From Granulosicoccus sp. (GTDB lineage Bacteria > Pseudomonadota > Gammaproteobacteria > Granulosicoccales > Granulosicoccaceae): a stretch of DNA of 55,618 nt. The stretch lies in contig JABDKN010000085.1 of NCBI GenBank assembly GCA_013002205.1, positions 1-55,618 on the forward strand, written 5' to 3'. Both the position numbers and the translations under genes were made by a program. The notes beneath the pieces are model-generated. The model was not told the DNA's origin. It did no database searches and saw nothing but the letters and a program-made list of their open reading frames with translations. Shown here in pieces: positions 8,566-16,034 of the stretch; position 1 is the stretch's first letter; each line of letters opens with the position of its first letter.

Positions 8566-9179
8566 CACTGGACTCCTCTGCCGGCCGTCCCCAGCACCTG
8601 CAGATAGGCGATGATGGCGTCAAGCTCGTTCTTGCCTTCCAGCATTCCCGGTGCTGCGGCGATCTGCTCATCACTGTAAGGGTGTCCCAGCATACGCAGC
8701 ACATTCATCTTCCTGGTGATACCGGCAGGTTCGAGATCAGTCTCGGCCAACCAGGGATAGGCCGGCATGATCGAGTCCGGCACCACATCGCGCGGATCAT
8801 TCATGTGTACCCGGTGCCATTCATCACTGTAGCGCCCGCCGACGCGGTGCAGATCCGGCCCGGTGCGCTTGCTGCCCCACTGAAACGGCCGGTCGTAAAC
8901 AAACTCACCGGCAACCGAGTACGGCCCGTAACGTTCAGTCTCGGCGCGGAACGGACGAATCATATGTGAGTGACAGTTGTAACACCCTTCCCGAACATAA
9001 ATGTCCCGACCCTCGAGTTGCAATGCGTCATAAGGCTCCAGGCCGGCAACCGGCTCTGTCGTCGACTTCTGGTTGAACAGGGGGACGATCTCTATCAGTC
9101 CACCCACTGATATCACCAGTACGATCAGGACAATCATCAGGCCGATATTCTTCTCGACCAGTTCATGTGTCAGTTTCAT
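8565..9179 (-). CDS. ccoO: cbb3-type cytochrome c oxidase subunit II (CcoO, monohaem)
   Basis: Monohaem cytochrome c subunit that passes electrons from CcoP to CcoN. I chose the ATG at 9179, with GGAGAG before it; it gives 204 residues beginning [11 protein letters not shown], as the family does. An upstream in-frame extension to 9281 would run into ccoN and looks non-coding. One N-terminal membrane helix (about 12-33) is followed by a periplasmic domain with the haem c motif CYNCH at 66-70 and the family stretch [17 protein letters not shown]. It lies 25 bases after ccoN. Confidence 0.96.
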   Translation of the reverse strand: MKLTHELVEKNIGLMIVLIVLVISVGGLIEIVPLFNQKSTTEPVAGLEPYDALQLEGRDIYVREGCYNCHSHMIRPFRAETERYGPYSVAGEFVYDRPFQWGSKRTGPDLHRVGGRYSDEWHRVHMNDPRDVVPDSIMPAYPWLAETDLEPAGITRKMNVLRMLGHPYSDEQIAAAPGMLEGKNELDAIIAYLQVLGTAGRGVQ

Positions 9180-9204
9180 TTTGCGATCTCTCCGGTTGCC
9201 AGGA

Positions 9205-10731
9205 TCAGGATTGTGCAACCGGCTCGACGCCAGCAGCTGATCCAACAGACTGCCTGCCGGTACTGACCGGTATGGGCGCAACGATCTGCCTGCCCTGGCG
9301 AATGGTCATGATCATGTTGTAGAGCATCAGCAGCATACCGCTCAGGTACAGAAGTCCGCCGAAGAAGCGCATGGTGTAATACGGATGGGTTGCCTTGACC
9401 GCTTCGATGAAGGCATAGACCAGCGTACCGTCAGGGTTGGTCGCACGCCACATCAGACCCTGCATGACACCGGCTATCCACATGGAGGCGATGTACAGCA
9501 CGATGCCCAGGGTCGCGATCCAGAAATGCACTTCGATCATCCTGACGCTGTACATTTCCTTGCGGCCGAACAGTCGTGGTATCAGGTAGTAGATGGCACC
9601 CATGGAGATCATGCCCACCCAGCCCAGCGCACCGGAATGCACATGACCGATGGTCCAGTCCGTGTAATGAGACAATGCATTGACCGTCTTGATGGACATC
9701 ATCGGCCCTTCAAACGTGGACATGCCGTAAAACGACAGGGAAACGATCAGGAACTTGAGAATGGGGTCGGTACGCAGTTTGTGCCAGGCACCCGAGAGCG
9801 TCATGATGCCGTTGATCATGCCACCCCAGCTTGGTGCCAGCAGGATCAGCGAGAACACCATGCCGACCGACTGCGTCCAGTCCGGCAAGGCGGTGTAATG
9901 CAGGTGGTGCGGACCGGCCCACATGTAGGTGAAGATCAGCGCCCAGAAATGCACGATGGACAAGCGGTATGAATATATCGGGCGGCCAGCCTGCTTGGGT
10001 ATGAAGTAGTACATCATCCCCAGAAAACCGGCAGTCAGGAAAAACCCCACCGCGTTGTGGCCGTACCACCATTGGATCATGGCATCCTGCACACCCGCAT
10101 AGGCCGAGTAGGATTTGCCCAGCGTGACGGGAACTGCCGCACTGTTGACGATGTGCAACACGGCGATGGTCAGGATGAAGGCGCCATAAAACCAGTTGGC
10201 CACGTAGATATGCGGTGTCTTGCGCTTGACGATGGTACCGAAGAACACCAGCGCGTAGGACACCCAGACGGCGGCGATCAACAGATCGATCGGCCATTCC
10301 AGCTCGGCGTATTCCTTGGACTGGGTAATGCCCATGGGCAAGGTGATGGCAGCGGCGACGATCACCACCTGCCAGCCCCAGAATGTGAAGGGTACCAGTG
10401 GCCCTCCCCACAACCTGGCCTGACAGGTTCTCTGCACCACGTAGTAGGACGTGGCAAACAGCGCGCTGCCGCCAAATGCAAAGATGACAGCATTCGTGTG
10501 CAAGGGACGCAACCTGCCGAACGTCAACCAGCTGATACCACCGTTGAGCTCAGGCCAGGACAACTGGGCAGCGATGACCAGGCCGACCAGCATGCCAACC
10601 ACCCCCCAGACCACCGTCATGACGGAAAACTGACGAACAACCCGGTAGTTGTAGGTGTCCCTGGATTCGACCTGCAGTTCGTCCTGATCAGAGGCGGCCA
10701 GACCTGCAGCCTCGCTCATGGTAGTACTCAT
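9205..10731 (-). CDS. ccoN: cbb3-type cytochrome c oxidase subunit I (CcoN)
   Basis: Catalytic subunit of the high-affinity terminal oxidase: reduces oxygen to water and pumps protons. The 508-residue protein has about twelve helices and all expected ligands: H78 (low-spin haem b, in [12 protein letters not shown]), H225 (copper, [10 protein letters not shown]), H275 and H276 (copper, GPHHLHY), the probable cross-linked Tyr at 269 (FTYMWAG), and H363 and H365 (haem ligands, IGHVHSG). The first 25 residues are a polar extension; GAGGA lies about ten bases before the ATG. It opens the ccoNOQPGH unit and is preceded by an FNR/ANR box at 10807-10820, pointing to induction at low oxygen. Confidence 0.98.
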   Translation of the reverse strand: MSTTMSEAAGLAASDQDELQVESRDTYNYRVVRQFSVMTVVWGVVGMLVGLVIAAQLSWPELNGGISWLTFGRLRPLHTNAVIFAFGGSALFATSYYVVQRTCQARLWGGPLVPFTFWGWQVVIVAAAITLPMGITQSKEYAELEWPIDLLIAAVWVSYALVFFGTIVKRKTPHIYVANWFYGAFILTIAVLHIVNSAAVPVTLGKSYSAYAGVQDAMIQWWYGHNAVGFFLTAGFLGMMYYFIPKQAGRPIYSYRLSIVHFWALIFTYMWAGPHHLHYTALPDWTQSVGMVFSLILLAPSWGGMINGIMTLSGAWHKLRTDPILKFLIVSLSFYGMSTFEGPMMSIKTVNALSHYTDWTIGHVHSGALGWVGMISMGAIYYLIPRLFGRKEMYSVRMIEVHFWIATLGIVLYIASMWIAGVMQGLMWRATNPDGTLVYAFIEAVKATHPYYTMRFFGGLLYLSGMLLMLYNMIMTIRQGRQIVAPIPVSTGRQSVGSAAGVEPVAQS

Positions 10732-10806
10732 ATGATTGCATTCCTCGGGGAATTCGGTTCAGCTGTGCCGAATGCCGCATGCTACTAGCGCTTGATCCGC
10801 CGCTTC

Positions 10807-10820
10807 TTGATCTTGGTCAA
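10807..10820 (-). promoter_or_regulatory. FNR/ANR box upstream of ccoN
   Basis: TTGATCTTGGTCAA matches the TTGAT-N4-ATCAA consensus at 9 of 10 positions. Its centre is about 82 bases before the ccoN ATG. If it acts at -41.5, transcription would start near 10772 with a leader of about 41 bases, and a weak -10-like TAGTAG (minus strand, about 10782-10787) sits where it should. An almost matching box with the same spacing lies before the DUF2189 gene (15806-15819). The match and geometry are seen; binding is inferred. Confidence 0.75.
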
Positions 10821-10951
10821 CCTCATTGGACTGATGATCTACAGTGCATCAGTGAAATCGGCACAACACCTTGGAGACAGATGCACAAGCAGGCTTGTAC
10901 AGCACCTCCACCGTGAGCCGCCACTGGCCCCTGCCGATTGCCCGCCATGGC

Positions 10952-11164
10952 TCACTGCCTCTCATGACGGCCCGTACGATCGGCTGCGGACAGGGTTTTC
11001 CCATCCTCCGGCTCCTCCGCTGTCCGATCATCATCCAGCAGAATGCTCCAGGCTGGCCCCTGGTCGTCGTCAAACTGCCCGCCGCGATTCATGCGAAAGA
11101 AAAACAGCACTGCAACCAGCACTGCCAATACTGACAGCGGTATCAGAATGAAAAGCGATTCCAC
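10952..11164 (-). CDS. ccoS: cbb3-type oxidase assembly protein CcoS
   Basis: Small membrane protein required for cofactor insertion into the cbb3 oxidase. The 70-residue product has one N-terminal helix (MESLFILIPLSVLAVLVAVL) followed at once by the CcoS signature RGGQFDDDQGPAWSILLDDD, then a polar tail. Its start overlaps the end of ccoI by 22 bases, the usual ccoI-ccoS arrangement. The 220 bases between it and ccoN hold the ccoN promoter and no gene. Confidence 0.95.
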   Translation of the reverse strand: MESLFILIPLSVLAVLVAVLFFFRMNRGGQFDDDQGPAWSILLDDDRTAEEPEDGKTLSAADRTGRHERQ

Positions 11165-13836
11165 AGTCGATTCCCGGCCAGTGGCCTGGTGAGAGCGGGC
11201 AATGAGCCGCCGGCGGACCAGAGACGCTGGGCATTGGCGACCACCAGCAGTGAACTGCCAGCCATGCCCACCGCCGCAGCCCAGGGAGGCACGAAACCCA
11301 GTGCAGCAAGTGGAATGGCGGTAGCGTTGTAGAGGATGGCCCAGGCAAGATTCTGACGCACGATCTGCATGGTCTGGGCAGATTTGACCAGCAGCGCGTC
11401 CAGGCCTTCCAGGCCAGGCATCAGTGATATCACGTCAGCCGCCGTCCTTGCCAGTGCTGTCGCCTCGCCTGCTGCCAGGGAGACATCGGCACTGGCCAGT
11501 ACCGGCGCATCGTTGATGCCATCACCGACCATCAGTACCGTCGCCCCGCCAGCCTGCAGATCGGCCACATACCCCTGCTTGTCTGCCGGTGTCGCAGCCG
11601 CGGCGAACCGGCTGATCTGCAGCGACGCTGCGACCGCCTCCACGACTTCCCTCCGGTCTCCGGACAACAGGTGGACCATGAGCTGGCGATCGTGCAAGGC
11701 ACGTATCAGTGAACTGACTTCGGGTCGCAGCGTATCGCGGATCAGGAAGCGCGCCAGGACCTGGGGTTCGCCTGCAAGCTCTGCCATGGATAGTGTGTCG
11801 ACATTACCGGGCGGGGCGCCGGGTTCGTGGCATGCGCTCAGCATCATGACATCGGCTGGCAGTGGGCGCCGCACCAGGTAAACCTCACTGGATGCACGCG
11901 CTGCTTGTTCGTCATCCACTTGCCAGCACCTGATCGCTGGCGCGCTCAGGGCGCACCAGCTGGCAGAGCCCAGGAACAATGCCGATGCCCTTCCCTGCTC
12001 AGGCTTCAGCATCGCTGCCACCCCCTGTCCGGCAGCGTGTTCCAGCCTGATCGCCGGCTCGGCCAGCCGCTTCAGCTCGGCAATGGCATCGGCCGGTGGC
12101 GCCTGCTCATCACGCCGCACCGATGCGTCCAGCGTCAGATCCGCGAGCGCCAGTCGCAGGGCGTTTGCACAGGGATGGGTCGAACCTGTCTCGAGCGCCG
12201 TCGCCAGTTGCAGCACTGCCTGCTGTTCCTGGCCCGGGCCGAGCTGTATCGCACTGACCCTCGGAGAACCAGTGGTCAGGGTGCCTGTCTTGTCGAAGAC
12301 GACGTCTGTCACTCTGGACAGTGTTTCCAGCGCATGTCCACGAGTGATGAGCATGCGACTACGCAGCAAAGCTCCGGTGGTGGCCGCCATTGCTGCGGGT
12401 GTCGCCATCGACAGGGCGCAGGGACAGGAGACCACCAGAACGGCAATCGCCGTGCTCGCCGCCCGCGATGGGTCAACGTACAGCCAGAGCATCCAGACCA
12501 GTGCAGCGAGTAGCAACAGAGCGGTGACGAACAGGGTAGCGATACGGTCTGTCATCCTGACCGTCGCCGGCTTTTCACTGGCGCCTCGATCGATCAGGCG
12601 ATCTATGACGGACAGCGTACTGGCAGCCTGACGGCGCAATACGCGAAGTTGCACGGGCGCTCCGCACAGCAATGCCCCTCCGGCAAGTTCATCACCGGGA
12701 CCTACCGCGATCGGTGCGGATTCTCCGGTTACCAGCGCATTGTTGACGGCGCTGCGACCTGAGCTCACGACTGCATCCACCGGTATCCGCTCGCCATTGT
12801 TGACGATGATCAGGTCATCGAGATCCAGTCGTGCAGCCGGTACTGTTTCCACGACATCGCCGAGAATCCGCTGCGCAGTCTCCGGCGCGGCCGCGCTGAT
12901 GTCATCCACGGTGCGCATGGCGCGACGCCGTGCAGACCATTCCAGATAGCGCGCGCCAAGCAGCAGGAACACGAACATGGCTACCGAATCGAAGTAGATT
13001 TCCCCCACTCCGGTTATCGTTGCCCGGACGCTGGCAAGAAATGCGGCCAGGATGCCGATACTGACCGGTACATCCATGCCTGGCTGGCGATGGAGCACAT
13101 CACGCCAGGCGCCCTGCAGGAACGGCACGGCACTGTAGAGCAGAACCGGTGTCGTCAGTACCAGGCTCGCCCAGCGCAGTAGATTCTCATGCGCAGGATC
13201 GATTTCACCGGCATCACTCAGGTAGGCCGGCAGGGCGTACATCATTACCTGCATGGTGGCGATACCGGCCACGAAAAGGCGCTGCAGAAAAATACGGGAC
13301 TCACGCCTGAGTGCAAGCTCACGCTCACGCGCGTCGAAAGGTGCGGCCTGGAAACCCATCTCGGACACTCGACGCAGAATGTCGGACAATCTGAGGCGTG
13401 TGGCGTCGAAGCGAATGCTGGCACGTGCACTTGAAAAATTGACACTTGCCCGCGCAACGCCGGGCAAGCTGCCGACCGACCGTTCGAGCACCCATACGCA
13501 GGCACCGCACCTGAGTCCAGCCACGGAAAGATTCAGGTCAACCAGGTCGCTGGATTGGCTTGCTTCACCGGGCTCGACCGGCTGCAGGTAGCGTTCACTG
13601 AACTCCGGTTCGTCGAATACGGCCAGTTCGTCCAGCCTGGCTGCCAGATCGTCGGGTAGGACACCAAACTCGGCAGGTTCGGTGCGAAAACGGTAATAGT
13701 CGCCAAGACCTGCATCGACGATGGCCCGCATGACCGCCTCGCAGCCGGCACAGCAGACATCGTGACGCTGGCCGTCGAACTCGACTTGCCAGCGCCCGGA
13801 TTGCAGAACGTTTTCCGTGCAGTGATAGCACCTCAT
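11143..13836 (-). CDS. ccoI: Copper-exporting P1B-type ATPase CcoI (CopA2-like)
   Basis: P-type ATPase that moves copper out of the cytoplasm for cbb3 oxidase assembly. The ATG at 13836 gives 897 residues beginning MRCYHCTENV, the usual start of this subfamily; upstream codons overlap the neighbouring gene and look unlike it. Order: an N-terminal Cys-rich metal-binding region (C3, C6, then CCAGC at 28-32), a heavy-metal-associated domain with CGAC at 110-113, the membrane CPC motif (VVSCPCALSMATP), phosphorylation site DKTGT, the THPCANAL motif, and hinge MVGDGINDAPVLASAD. It starts 29 bases after the TauE-like gene and overlaps ccoS. The N-terminal metal domain plus location distinguish CcoI from detoxifying CopA. 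Confidence 0.95.
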   Translation of the reverse strand: MRCYHCTENVLQSGRWQVEFDGQRHDVCCAGCEAVMRAIVDAGLGDYYRFRTEPAEFGVLPDDLAARLDELAVFDEPEFSERYLQPVEPGEASQSSDLVDLNLSVAGLRCGACVWVLERSVGSLPGVARASVNFSSARASIRFDATRLRLSDILRRVSEMGFQAAPFDARERELALRRESRIFLQRLFVAGIATMQVMMYALPAYLSDAGEIDPAHENLLRWASLVLTTPVLLYSAVPFLQGAWRDVLHRQPGMDVPVSIGILAAFLASVRATITGVGEIYFDSVAMFVFLLLGARYLEWSARRRAMRTVDDISAAAPETAQRILGDVVETVPAARLDLDDLIIVNNGERIPVDAVVSSGRSAVNNALVTGESAPIAVGPGDELAGGALLCGAPVQLRVLRRQAASTLSVIDRLIDRGASEKPATVRMTDRIATLFVTALLLLAALVWMLWLYVDPSRAASTAIAVLVVSCPCALSMATPAAMAATTGALLRSRMLITRGHALETLSRVTDVVFDKTGTLTTGSPRVSAIQLGPGQEQQAVLQLATALETGSTHPCANALRLALADLTLDASVRRDEQAPPADAIAELKRLAEPAIRLEHAAGQGVAAMLKPEQGRASALFLGSASWCALSAPAIRCWQVDDEQAARASSEVYLVRRPLPADVMMLSACHEPGAPPGNVDTLSMAELAGEPQVLARFLIRDTLRPEVSSLIRALHDRQLMVHLLSGDRREVVEAVAASLQISRFAAAATPADKQGYVADLQAGGATVLMVGDGINDAPVLASADVSLAAGEATALARTAADVISLMPGLEGLDALLVKSAQTMQIVRQNLAWAILYNATAIPLAALGFVPPWAAAVGMAGSSLLVVANAQRLWSAGGSLPALTRPLAGNRLWNRFSF

Positions 13837-13865
13837 GGGATCATCGTCGCACAATCCGCCAATGA

Positions 13866-14627
13866 TCAGGCATGGGTCATGGACATCATCCTGCCCCACA
13901 GCAGCAACCCTGCTGCACCGAAGAGCATGATCAGCATCCCGGCAATCCGCCTGATTCGCTGATTGCGACTGGCACGCGCCAGCCATTGTCCCGATAACCC
14001 GAGTAACATCAGATTAGGCAATGTTCCCAGACCGAAGGTCAGCATCAGCAATGCACCCTGCTGCCAGCTACCGGAGACCAGCGCTGCACTGAGCACGGCG
14101 TACACCATCCCGCAGGGCACCAGACCCCACAAGGATCCAGCCAGTATCGAATTGACATGACCCGCCCCCTGGAGTCGACTCGTCGCCAACGGCCGGACCA
14201 GTTTCCAGACAGGACTTCCCCAGGATTCAACCAGGACCCCGATTCGCCTGAAACCGAACACATAGAGACCCATCAGAATCACCAGCACATTACCGATGAA
14301 GTAGGCCACTTGCTGTACCGGCAGGATCGAATGCATCATCCAGGCGACGGAACCGACACCACCGGCCAGTGCACCGAGTAGTGTGTAGGTCGCGATGCGA
14401 CCCAGGTTGTAGGATGCCACGGCCACCAGTGGGGACACGGTGTGGGTTTTGAGCGTCGATGAGCCTGCAGCCACCACGGATACGGGAAACCGGGGGTATC
14501 CGGACATCGGCCTCTGTTGCATCATGCCAAGGGCGCTGACGATGCCACCGCACATGCCGGCGCAATGCACACCGCCGAGAAGACCCGTGAGAAATACCGC
14601 CAGCAGTGAGAGTTCAGGTAGAGCCAT
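13866..14627 (-). CDS. Sulfite exporter TauE/SafE-like membrane protein (COG2836 type) of the cbb3 cluster
   Basis: A 253-residue membrane protein with about six or seven helices. Near the N-terminus it has the signature GLLGGVHCAGMCGG, whose two Cys and one His are typical of the COG2836 group found next to ccoI and ccoS in many gammaproteobacteria. The Cys/His pattern and location suggest handling of copper or thiols during oxidase assembly rather than sulfite export (inference). It lies 29 bases before ccoI and 39 bases after DUF2788. Family call firm; biochemical role not known to me. Confidence 0.87.
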   Translation of the reverse strand: MALPELSLLAVFLTGLLGGVHCAGMCGGIVSALGMMQQRPMSGYPRFPVSVVAAGSSTLKTHTVSPLVAVASYNLGRIATYTLLGALAGGVGSVAWMMHSILPVQQVAYFIGNVLVILMGLYVFGFRRIGVLVESWGSPVWKLVRPLATSRLQGAGHVNSILAGSLWGLVPCGMVYAVLSAALVSGSWQQGALLMLTFGLGTLPNLMLLGLSGQWLARASRNQRIRRIAGMLIMLFGAAGLLLWGRMMSMTHA

Positions 14628-14641
14628 GATCTGTTTTTTGA

Positions 14642-14659
14642 CGCCGTGGATTCACGGCG
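14642..14659. other. Perfect 7-bp hairpin between DUF2788 and the TauE-like gene
   Basis: CGCCGTG-GATT-CACGGCG forms a 7-base-pair stem with a four-base loop in the 39-base gap. On the minus strand, the direction of the operon, it is followed by TCAAAAAA and not by a T run, so it is unlikely to be an intrinsic terminator there. It may be an mRNA processing or stability element. Structure seen; role unknown. Confidence 0.45.
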
Positions 14660-14666
14660 ATTTTGT

Positions 14667-14876
14667 CTAAATATTCATCCAGCGCTGAATCACGCTCTTC
14701 GCTATGAATCCCAGCATGCCGAATCCAAGCACGAAGAACAGCACGATGGTGCCCGTCCTGCCGGCTTTGGATTCCCTGGCAAGATTCCAGACGATGAAGA
14801 GCATGTACACCATGAAGCCGGCCAGACCAAAGGTCAGGCCAAAGCTGGCGATCTGTTGTTCAGTGAAACCAAACAC
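14667..14876 (-). CDS. DUF2788 small membrane protein
   Basis: A 69-residue protein with two hydrophobic helices (about 9-31 and 43-63) separated by a basic loop (ARESKAGRTGT). It matches the DUF2788 pattern: MFGFTEQQIASFGLTFG at the start, YMLFIVWNLARESKAG in the middle and LGFGMLGFIAKSVIQ at the end. No function is known to me. It starts on the base directly after the DUF2189 stop and shares that gene's upstream FNR/ANR box, which ties it to the ccoI-ccoS unit. Confidence 0.85.
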   Translation of the reverse strand: MFGFTEQQIASFGLTFGLAGFMVYMLFIVWNLARESKAGRTGTIVLFFVLGFGMLGFIAKSVIQRWMNI

Positions 14877-15731
14877 TCAGCTGACAGTATTTCGCTGGAC
14901 CAGGTCACGGTAGGCATGCCAGGTGGCATGTCCGACCAGGGGGGCTGTGATCAGGAGCGGTAGAAAACCAGCGGCCAGACTCAGGCCGATGATCACCACG
15001 ATCAACAGTGCCCATAGATACAGGGCCCCGGGGTTGGCATGCACGCTGCGCACACTGCTGAATACGGCCATCATGGTGTCTGCCCGGCGATCGAGCATCA
15101 TGGGTGCCGCGATGACACCGATGGCAAACACGAGTGAGGCGAAGACGAATCCCACGCCTGACCACAGCAGCAGGAATTGCGGATTATCCAGCGAAAATAT
15201 CATGCTGAGAATACCTTTCACCGTCGGGAAACTGGTGGTCGATACGAGGGCGAAGAGAATCAGCGACACCCTTGCCCAGACGATCATGGCAAAGGTCAGC
15301 ATGATGGCAAAAAAGGCAAGACTGCCCGGATTCCTCGACCAGCAGGTGAGCGATTTGAGCAGACTGGCAGACCCGGAGGCTTCGTGCTGCCGCGACAGGT
15401 CGTAGATGCCGGTACACAGAAATGGCCCCATGAGAAAGAAGCCGCCTATCAGCGCCATCGTCAGTTGCCATTTGGTGGCATACACCCAGATGATGCCATA
15501 ACCCATGAGCACGAATATGAGCCCATAGAAACACCCCTGGAATCGAGTGGCGAGAAGATCCTGCCAACCCTTGCGCAGCCAGTTCACCGGGGCATTGACC
15601 GGCACCCGGTTGATCGCCGGCATGGGTGGTGGCAGTGATTCTCCCGTGACGGGATCAACAGTCGCCGCCGGCGCCACGTCACCCTGTGCCGCAGTGCCGG
15701 GATCGTGCAGATTGTCTGAGCTGTTTGACAT
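14877..15731 (-). CDS. DUF2189 integral membrane protein
   Basis: A 284-residue membrane protein with a polar, Pro-rich N-terminus (about 45 residues) and roughly six helices; the sequence from WLRKGWQDLL onward follows the DUF2189 family (GCFYGLIFVLMGYGIIWVY, then LSRQHEASG). No redox ligand motif stands out. It is the first gene of the unit DUF2189-DUF2788-TauE-ccoI-ccoS and lies 75 bases after an FNR/ANR box with a reasonable -10 element (TATGTT). The promoter and operon position make it a candidate accessory factor for the cbb3 oxidase, an inference that no motif confirms. Confidence 0.85.
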   Translation of the reverse strand: MSNSSDNLHDPGTAAQGDVAPAATVDPVTGESLPPPMPAINRVPVNAPVNWLRKGWQDLLATRFQGCFYGLIFVLMGYGIIWVYATKWQLTMALIGGFFLMGPFLCTGIYDLSRQHEASGSASLLKSLTCWSRNPGSLAFFAIMLTFAMIVWARVSLILFALVSTTSFPTVKGILSMIFSLDNPQFLLLWSGVGFVFASLVFAIGVIAAPMMLDRRADTMMAVFSSVRSVHANPGALYLWALLIVVIIGLSLAAGFLPLLITAPLVGHATWHAYRDLVQRNTVS

Positions 15732-16034
15732 GACGCCTCACGGTCAACCCGCCTGGATCATCAACAGGCGAGACGTTAACATAGCGCAGCCATCGCACGC
15801 GATCATTGACCTTGATCAACTCGGATGATGAATGTCCTGCAGATGGCAGACAGGCTGCTCCCCAGCCTCCCTTGCGCCGCTACCCCGGGAATTGCAATAT
15901 GTCATCATGTCCAGTCCACTGCCCGAACCATGCGTCTCCTCCGTCAAGGCAAGGGACTGTTACCGCTTCGTGTGTCTGAGCCGTTCCATCCTGCCCGCCA
16001 TGCGCCCTCTTCCAGCCAGGTCAATGCTCCTCTC
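15732..16034. other. Divergent intergenic region between DUF2189 and NAD synthetase
   Basis: About 300 bases without a supported gene. It holds the FNR/ANR box at 15806-15819 and a -10-like TATGTT (minus strand, 15778-15783) for the minus-strand operon. The NAD synthetase frame stays open through much of the right half, but the extra residues it would add look unlike the enzyme. I found no convincing plus-strand promoter. Confidence 0.6.
15806..15819 (-). promoter_or_regulatory. FNR/ANR box upstream of the DUF2189-ccoIS operon
   Basis: TTGACCTTGATCAA matches TTGAT-N4-ATCAA at 9 of 10 positions. Its near edge is 75 bases before the DUF2189 ATG, almost the same distance as the ccoN box from ccoN. 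Placing it at -41.5 predicts a start near 15771, and a -10 element TATGTT (4 of 6, minus strand 15778-15783) is centred 32 bases downstream of the box centre, as a class II FNR promoter needs. The box is nearly symmetric, so an effect on the divergent NAD synthetase gene is possible but less well placed. Confidence 0.78.

Noticed and set aside
14642-14659. Intrinsic terminator splitting DUF2788 from the TauE-like gene
   Set aside because: In the direction of transcription the stem is followed by an A run and not a T run, and the genes are closely spaced.
15825-16034. N-terminal extension of nadE by 70 codons
   Set aside because: The added residues are Pro/Ser/Arg-rich without family likeness, while the ATG at 16035 gives the normal enzyme length and start.
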